Assembly: GCA_046349635.1 (NCBI GenBank)
Contig: JAXMBX010000056.1
Coordinates: 1-30,595 of the forward strand
DNA from: JAXMBX01 sp046349635
GTDB lineage: Bacteria > Planctomycetota > Planctomycetia > Planctomycetales > Planctomycetaceae
Length of the DNA stretch: 30,595 nt
Reading direction: 5' to 3'
The translations under genes and the position numbers were made by a program. The notes below the pieces were generated by a model. It was not told the origin of the DNA. It worked only from the letters and a program-made list of their open reading frames with translations, and did not search any database. Of this stretch, positions 25,783 through 30,595 are shown in pieces (the first letter of the stretch is position 1; each line of letters opens with the position of its first letter).

Positions 25783-25799
25783 CGGAGAGTGTCGTTTTT
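25758..25799 (+). terminator. Intrinsic terminator of the RRM transcript
   Basis: A perfect 12-bp stem (25758-25769 with 25784-25795, ACGACACTCTCC and its complement), a 14-base loop and five T residues (25795-25799). Confidence 0.85.
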
Positions 25800-25871
25800 C
25801 GCTAGCCGGACTCTTCAACGGAATGAACTCTGTATGGAATAACCTCCTCACTTCTCAGCGCGGGCGAACAC

Positions 25872-26183
25872 ATGTCAGTCACTTTTTCACAGATCAACGT
25901 CACAATTGAAAATCAGGACCGTCCGGAATCCACCAGAATTCCTTTTGACACGGGAGCAATCGCCGAACTCCTGGGCTGCGACCCGTCCGAAGAAATCGTT
26001 AAATCCGCGATCAGATTCCTTGAAGAGGGGCAATGCGTCCGCATAGGTTCCTCAGGAATCCCGCACTCAGAGGGAAAACCCGCCTACGTCACGTTTCTTC
26101 TCACCCCCGTTAAACCAGGGGAAAACCCCGATCCTTCGCGTCCACGCTCGATCATCAGCCTCCACGGTGGGCATAAGTCCTGA
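25872..26183 (+). CDS. Hypothetical protein (103 residues)
   Basis: Starts at ATG 25872. The sequence (MSVTFSQINVTIENQDRPES, FDTGAIAELLGCDPSEEIVK, SAIRFLEEGQCVRIG) is predicted mixed alpha/beta and cytoplasmic. It has no signal, membrane segment or known motif. It lies between the RRM terminator and the DUF1501 gene, apparently monocistronic or leading into DUF1501 (102 bases on). Confidence 0.5.
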   Translation: MSVTFSQINVTIENQDRPESTRIPFDTGAIAELLGCDPSEEIVKSAIRFLEEGQCVRIGSSGIPHSEGKPAYVTFLLTPVKPGENPDPSRPRSIISLHGGHKS

Positions 26184-26285
26184 GTCCCCCGCGTCTTGCG
26201 AAACAGGGGTTAACTCCTCCTCGCCGGTATGGTACTCTGATCCCAGAAACGTTCGTTGATGGGTTCTATGTGGCCTGAGTCTTCC

Positions 26286-27686
26286 ATGGTTTTCCCCTTC
26301 AATCCTCTGAAGTTCTGCCGCCGGGATTTCCTCCGCGCCGGACTCCTCGGAGTCGGGGGGCTCTCCCTGGCCGATCTCTTCCGACTGCAGGCTCAAGGGG
26401 CCTCAACGTCCGCACCTGCCAAGCACTGCATTTTCGTCTTTCTCAACGGCGGCCCGGCTCAGCTCGATACCTTCGACATGAAGCCCAACGCCCCCGATGG
26501 CATCCGTGGCCCCTATCGCCCCATCGACACGACCGTCCCTGGCCTGCAGATCACCGAAAAACTCCCGCGACTCGCGCAACTCGCACAGCACTACACGCTC
26601 CTCCGCTCGGCGACGCATCATCTCAGCGCACACAACAGCAGCGCCGCCTATGTCCTCAGCGGCCACACGCCCGGAACCGACGCGAATATCCAACCCACTC
26701 CCAACGACCACCCCACCTACGGCTCCGTCTGTTCCAAGGTTCTCCCTGCACTCAACGGCATGCCCCCGTTCGTTCTCACGCCGACGCTTCTGTTCGACAT
26801 GGGCTTCCCCACCCCCAGCGCCGGCGGAGGCTGGCTCGGCAATGCTTACGACCCCTTCCCGGTAGCGCGCAACCGTATGATGGCCCGCTCCCCCAAGTGG
26901 GAAGGAAAGCTCCCCATCCCCGAAGGGCTGCAACTCCCCTCCGGGCTCTCCCTGCCGAGACTGAATACCCGCAAGGATCTCCTCAGCAGTCTCGACGGCA
27001 GTTTCGGCCAGGAGCGAGGCGGCATTCGGACCGCCAATCTCGACAATTATCAGCAGCGCGCCTTCGACCTCGTTCTCTCCTCTCAGACCCGCACCGCGTT
27101 CGACGTCAGTCTCGAACGTCCGGAAGTTCATGACCGCTACGGTCGATTCGAAATGGGACAGGTTTTTCTTCTCGCCCGCCGCCTCATCGAAGCCGGTGTC
27201 CGCTTCGTCACCGCAAACGCCGTCTCCAATCCCGAAAACACGACTCTGGCCCCGTTCCAGATCTGGGACACGCACTTCGATCACTTCCGCCTGTACGATC
27301 AGAACCTGATGCCCGAACTCGATCAGGCTCTCTCCGCCCTCCTCAGCGATCTCCATGACCGCGGTCTTCTGAAAGAGACGGTCGTGATCGTCATGGGAGA
27401 AATGGGCCGCACCCCTCGCATCGTCAACGTCAAGGATGGCGGCCGCGACCACTGGGGCAAGGCCTACAGCGTTCTCTGGGCCGGTGCGGGGATCGTCTCC
27501 GGCCAGGTCGTCGGCAGTACCGATCAGCACGCCGCCGAAGTCAAGGACCATCCCGCCCGCCCCGACGACATCGCCGCTACGCTGTATACCACGCTTGGCA
27601 TCCCGCATGACCTCATGCTCAACGATGCCGCCAACCGCCCCCACCGCATCAGCGACGGCTCACCAATCCAGGCTCTCCTCGCCTGA
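26286..27686 (+). CDS. DUF1501 (sulfatase-like) protein with Tat signal
   Basis: A 466-residue exported protein of the DUF1501 family, related in fold to sulfatases and alkaline phosphatases and very abundant in planctomycetes. Residues near 12-17 read RRDFLRAG followed by a hydrophobic stretch, a twin-arginine signal. Family landmarks are FLNGGPAQLDTFDMKPN, GMPPFVLTP, VIVMGEMGRTPRIV, GRDHWGKAYSVLWAGAGI and DHPARPDDIAATLY. The active site of the family is not established. Start choice is uncertain: TTG 26256, ATG 26259 and ATG 26268 are in frame, but none has a clear ribosome site. ATG 26286 gives a normal Tat n-region. Its stop lies one base from the stop of the convergent BNR gene. The usual PSCyt1/PSD1 partner is not adjacent. 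Confidence 0.9.
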   Translation: MVFPFNPLKFCRRDFLRAGLLGVGGLSLADLFRLQAQGASTSAPAKHCIFVFLNGGPAQLDTFDMKPNAPDGIRGPYRPIDTTVPGLQITEKLPRLAQLAQHYTLLRSATHHLSAHNSSAAYVLSGHTPGTDANIQPTPNDHPTYGSVCSKVLPALNGMPPFVLTPTLLFDMGFPTPSAGGGWLGNAYDPFPVARNRMMARSPKWEGKLPIPEGLQLPSGLSLPRLNTRKDLLSSLDGSFGQERGGIRTANLDNYQQRAFDLVLSSQTRTAFDVSLERPEVHDRYGRFEMGQVFLLARRLIEAGVRFVTANAVSNPENTTLAPFQIWDTHFDHFRLYDQNLMPELDQALSALLSDLHDRGLLKETVVIVMGEMGRTPRIVNVKDGGRDHWGKAYSVLWAGAGIVSGQVVGSTDQHAAEVKDHPARPDDIAATLYTTLGIPHDLMLNDAANRPHRISDGSPIQALLA

Positions 27687-27687
27687 A

Positions 27688-29075
27688 TCACGGCACCACT
27701 TCCGGTTTCGCCCGCTCTCTCTCCATCCGCTCCGGCAATCGCCACACTTTTTCTCCTGCCTGGTTCGTGAAATACAAGCGTGACCGGGAAGGCTGTCGCC
27801 CATTCCCATCCGCCCAAAGGGCATAAAATCCAGGGTGTGCATTCAGCGGACGCCGCGCATACGTGTGATTGAGTTTGCTCCCCTCTGTCAGCACTCTCTC
27901 CTTTTTCCACGATGCCCCTTGATCCACCGAAGTCCACAGCACCATCTCTCCCCCCGGATTGTAAGGCTGCGGTCCCGCCTCGGTCGGGGCAATGATCCGC
28001 CACGTCCCATCCGCTTCAATCGTCAGCGATCCATGATCGTAATTGCTGTCCGAACGAGTGAACTCTCGCTTCTCCCACCTCTCCCCAGTCCAGCGCAGCG
28101 TCCACCAGATCCGTGGATCATTCTTCGGCCCGGACGCATACCCGCCGCTCATCAGAAAGAGAATCACCGGCCGCCCCTCTGCGTCGTAATTCAGATCCTT
28201 CAGGTACACCAGCTTCTTCTCCGCCACCGAATCGTACACCAGCGCCGGATTCGCTAATAACGGCAACTCCACCGTCTCCCTGATGTTCTTCCAGGTCGTT
28301 CCACCATCGCCTGTTTGCAGGTAATAAATATTCGACCGCCCGTTCAATCCCAATGGTTCCGGATGAAAATCAAACGCCGTCCCCAGATTCTTTCCGTTCG
28401 GCCAACTGATCTGGTAATCCCCCATCTCGATATTCGCCAGCGGATGCAAGTCCCCCCATTTCCGCCCATCCGCACTCTTCTGCAGGAACAACCCCCCGCA
28501 CGCCTCCGGTCTTCGCGTTGCCGTAATGTGTGTGCAGAAACACAAAGCCCTGTTCTGCGACATACCATGGTTGCGGGTACGAGAAATTCGTCGTCAGGAT
28601 CCGTTCGAACTCTTCGATTGCATACGGTTTCACACTCTTGTGAATGTACGAAGGCCGCCCCGTCCCGTGAGACGGAGAAAAGATCCACAGGTAACCCTCC
28701 CGGTCGACCACCAGCACCGGATTGTCGTGCGCATCGTTTGTTTTCTTGCTCCAGCAGGATTCGTGGCCGCGGCACTTCCCGTCGCATGGTCGTAATACGA
28801 CACCATATGCAACAGCTCCTGCTTGTCACTGTCATTCCGGCGGTCGTCCCTCCATACACAAAGAATGTCTTCTTCACGCTGGGACAGTAAATCGCGATCG
28901 GCGCGTGCTGCTGCGGATACGTCGCCATACCGCCACTGTACTTGTATTTGTACTCGTCGTTCGAAGGCTGGTTGTAGTACCAGATCCCCCGGTAGCCGTC
29001 GTCCACCGGCAATTCCGCACCACGCAGGAGTTCGCACCACACCAGTAACAGGCAGGCCGACTTCAGCCATCGCAT
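27688..29075 (-). pseudogene. BNR-repeat protein (BNR_4 type), frameshifted
   Basis: A secreted beta-propeller of the BNR_4 kind, related to sialidase/neuraminidase-fold proteins and usually linked to glycan processing. The start (ATG 29075) has a signal peptide ending RGAELPVDDGYRGIWYY. The chain continues YGGTTAGMT, then in a second frame LLHMVSYYDHATG, then in a third frame VLVVDREGYLWIFSPSHGTG and IHKSVKPYAIEEFERI followed by TNFSYPQPWYV, and finally in the original-like frame FLQKSADGRKWGD to the stop. So about three single-base shifts fall between 28500 and 28850. The long C-terminal part (about 280 residues) is intact. The protein looks under selection on both sides, so sequence error is as likely as a true pseudogene. 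The esterase gene lies 12 bases upstream. Confidence 0.75.
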
Positions 29076-29087
29076 TTCCGCTCTCCT

Positions 29088-29819
29088 TCACGGATTCTTC
29101 TTCGGATTGTCAGCCGGGTTCTTCCGCTTCTGCTGCAGCAACCATTCATAGAGGGCAGGGTTGTCGTAGGTCTCCGTCCAGGCATCGTGCCCCGCCTCCG
29201 GATAGACCGTCAGCACCACATTGCCGCCGTTCTTCTTGAGCGCATCGACCATTTCCTGCGAGCGACGCAGCGGCACCCCCTGGTCCAGCGCCCCGTGAAA
29301 CACCCACGTCGGCACATGCGCGAACTTCTTCGTCCAGAACGTCTCTCCACCTCCGCAGATCGGCACCAAAGCCGCAAACCGGTCCGGCGTGTACGCCGCC
29401 AGCTTCCACGTCCCCATCCCACCCATGCTCAGCCCGGTTAAGTAGATCCGGTCCTCATCCACCTTGTATTTCTTGACCAGATCATCCAGGAGTGCCGTCA
29501 ACTCATGCGGTTGCCAGTCCTTGTCCATCGGGCACTGTGGACTCACCACGATGAAGGGAATCCGGTGCCCTTTCTCAATCAACTTCGGCGGGCCGTGCAC
29601 CTTGACCAGTTCCAGGTCCGAGCCCCGTTCCCCCGAGCCATGCAGGAACAAAATCAACGGCCACTTCTCTTTGGTCGCATAATTCCCGGGAAGGAACAGC
29701 AGGTAATCCAGCTTCACCGGCACCAGCGCTTCAAGGTGTTCCGCTTTCTGCGCCGGTTCCGCCCCCTGCACGGCCAGACCGGCCAGCAAAAACAATAACG
29801 CTACCACACTCAATCGCAT
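29088..29819 (-). CDS. Secreted alpha/beta-hydrolase (esterase/peptidase-like)
   Basis: A 243-residue exported hydrolase. Residues 1-19 are a signal peptide (MRLSVVALLFLLAGLAVQG). The fold shows LILFLHGSGERG (oxyanion region), then the nucleophile elbow GLSMGG with Ser131, an acid Asp179 in FHGALDQGVP, and His211 in EAGHDAWTETYDNP. This set is typical of the PHB-depolymerase/dienelactone-hydrolase-like planctomycete esterases, often labelled prolyl oligopeptidase. It probably cleaves ester-linked groups from polysaccharide, but the substrate is inferred. ATG 29819 follows GGGAGCGG with a short gap; an upstream in-frame ATG (29876) adds a charged, unlikely leader. The BNR gene follows 12 bases later, so the two form an operon. 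Confidence 0.85.
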   Translation of the reverse strand: MRLSVVALLFLLAGLAVQGAEPAQKAEHLEALVPVKLDYLLFLPGNYATKEKWPLILFLHGSGERGSDLELVKVHGPPKLIEKGHRIPFIVVSPQCPMDKDWQPHELTALLDDLVKKYKVDEDRIYLTGLSMGGMGTWKLAAYTPDRFAALVPICGGGETFWTKKFAHVPTWVFHGALDQGVPLRRSQEMVDALKKNGGNVVLTVYPEAGHDAWTETYDNPALYEWLLQQKRKNPADNPKKNP

Positions 29820-30046
29820 GATCCGCTCCCACAATCTGGATGTTTTCTTCACGGAGGAAACTCCATTGGACTTCACCCCGACCCATGAGTCAACCGCTTA
29901 ATCTCCTTCGGCTTGCGTGAATTCCCACATTGCAACCTCTCGCGCCATTGCAGCCCACTTGACTCCCACCCGATAATTCCTGTCAGTGATCCATTCACCA
30001 ACGACGGCATCTCCACATGTCGTCTTCTGACACGGAGGAGTCCGAG

Positions 30047-30595
30047 ATGCCGCAACGTTTTGCCCCCAGCCGTCCTTTACTGATGTTCGTAACGCTGGTT
30101 CTCGGATTCACTCTTCCTCTCCCCGCCGACGACTGGCCCCACTGGGGTGGCCCCACTCATGACTGCGTCTGGCACGAAACCGGCATTGTCCAGAAATTTG
30201 CCGACAAAAAACTTCCCCGTGTCTGGTCCACCCCTCTCAGCGAAGGCTACTCCGGCCCTGCCGTCGCGGAAGGTCTGGTTTACATTACCGACCGCCAGCG
30301 TGAAGCCGGCACGGAACGGGTCTTCTGCCTGGATGCCGAGACCGGCAAGGAAGTCTGGAAACACGAATATCCCGTCCGCTATACGGTGAGCTATCCCGCA
30401 GGCCCGCGCGCCACGCCGGTCATCAACTCCGGCCGTGCCTATATCATCGGTGCGGAAGGGGACATGTTCTGCTTCGAGGCCCGCAGCGGCAAAATCCTGT
30501 GGCAGAAAAACTTCGTCAAGGACTACAAGACCACCCTCCCCATCTGGGGGATGGCATCCGCTCCGCTGGTTGATGGCGATCAGCTCATCACTCTC
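30047..30595 (+). CDS. PQQ-like beta-propeller protein (partial, runs off the window)
   Basis: GGAGGAG (30034-30040) six bases before ATG 30047 fixes the start, and the frame stays open to the edge (183 residues). Residues 1-27 are a signal peptide (ending PLPADDW). WPHWGGPTHDCVWHETGI is the typical opening of planctomycete outer membrane protein assembly factor BamB/PQQ-like propellers. Blades with VYITDRQREAGTERVFCLDA and ETGKEVWKHEYPV and SGKILWQKNF then follow. Such proteins are periplasmic, and most do not bind PQQ. Function is unknown, and the rest of the protein lies outside the window. Confidence 0.8.
   Translation, partial: MPQRFAPSRPLLMFVTLVLGFTLPLPADDWPHWGGPTHDCVWHETGIVQKFADKKLPRVWSTPLSEGYSGPAVAEGLVYITDRQREAGTERVFCLDAETGKEVWKHEYPVRYTVSYPAGPRATPVINSGRAYIIGAEGDMFCFEARSGKILWQKNFVKDYKTTLPIWGMASAPLVDGDQLITL

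Noticed and set aside
25748..25790. GGTTCGAAC resembling a tRNA T-loop
   Set aside because: No acceptor, D or anticodon arms fit around it, and the following stem is the RRM terminator.
26403..27644. A 413-codon minus-strand frame opposite DUF1501
   Set aside because: Antisense shadow of a clear family member, with no motif or ribosome site.
1..30595. CRISPR arrays, prophage, integrase, transposase or defence islands
   Set aside because: No regularly spaced direct repeats and no such protein families were seen on either strand.

Overview
This is a GC-rich, gene-dense chromosomal window that looks like it comes from a Planctomycetota bacterium (Planctomycetaceae-like). The pointers are a DUF1501 sulfatase-like protein with a Tat signal, a planctomycete-type membrane cytochrome c, a Tat-exported Gfo/Idh/MocA oxidoreductase, a leucine-rich-repeat lipoprotein, a DUF2089 regulator followed by a lipoprotein and a small membrane protein, a BNR-type protein and a PQQ-like beta-propeller protein. 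Two lipid A genes (lpxB, lpxA) indicate an outer membrane. I saw no phage, integrase, transposase, CRISPR array, rRNA or tRNA. The assignment rests on family content only.

Layout, left to right. 0-2 kb: glycogen synthase (-) with an unusual C-terminal extension. 2.4-5.2 kb: APC amino-acid permease and lpxB (+). 5.3-6.7 kb: LRR lipoprotein (-). 7.1-8.5 kb: Gfo/Idh oxidoreductase (+), followed by a structured repeat and a perfect hairpin terminator. 8.6-12.6 kb: two minus-strand genes, an alpha/alpha-barrel (glycosidase-like) protein and an MgtA-type Mg2+ P-ATPase, both broken by many single-base frameshifts. 12.5-15.2 kb: SMP-30-like protein and RNase Y (-). 15.2-16.4 kb: a poorly coding stretch with the second copy of the repeat and probable gene remnants. 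16.4-17.9 kb: HAD phosphatase and a Cys/Gly-rich secreted protein (+). 18.0-19.3 kb: DUF2089 regulator, lipoprotein and membrane protein (-). 19.5-21.1 kb: membrane cytochrome c (+). 21.3-23.8 kb: lpxA, a stand-alone histidine-kinase-type ATPase and small proteins (-). 24.1-26.2 kb: small proteins, including a HesB-like protein and a glycine-rich RRM RNA-binding protein. 26.3-27.7 kb: DUF1501 (+). 27.7-29.8 kb: esterase plus a frameshifted BNR protein (-). 30.0 kb to the edge: a PQQ-like beta-propeller protein (+, partial).

Functionally the window mixes housekeeping (RNase Y, glycogen synthase, lipid A synthesis, transport) with the secreted carbohydrate and sulfatase-type proteins usual for planctomycetes. 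I found no clear defence or biosynthetic island. The least explained signals are four. A 72-73 bp element occurs twice, each time just behind a stop codon, with identical arms around unrelated inner hairpins. A frameshift cluster at 8.6-12.7 kb looks more like sequence error than decay. A GHKL ATPase has no phospho-acceptor histidine. A glycogen synthase lacks the family's substrate-binding lysine.
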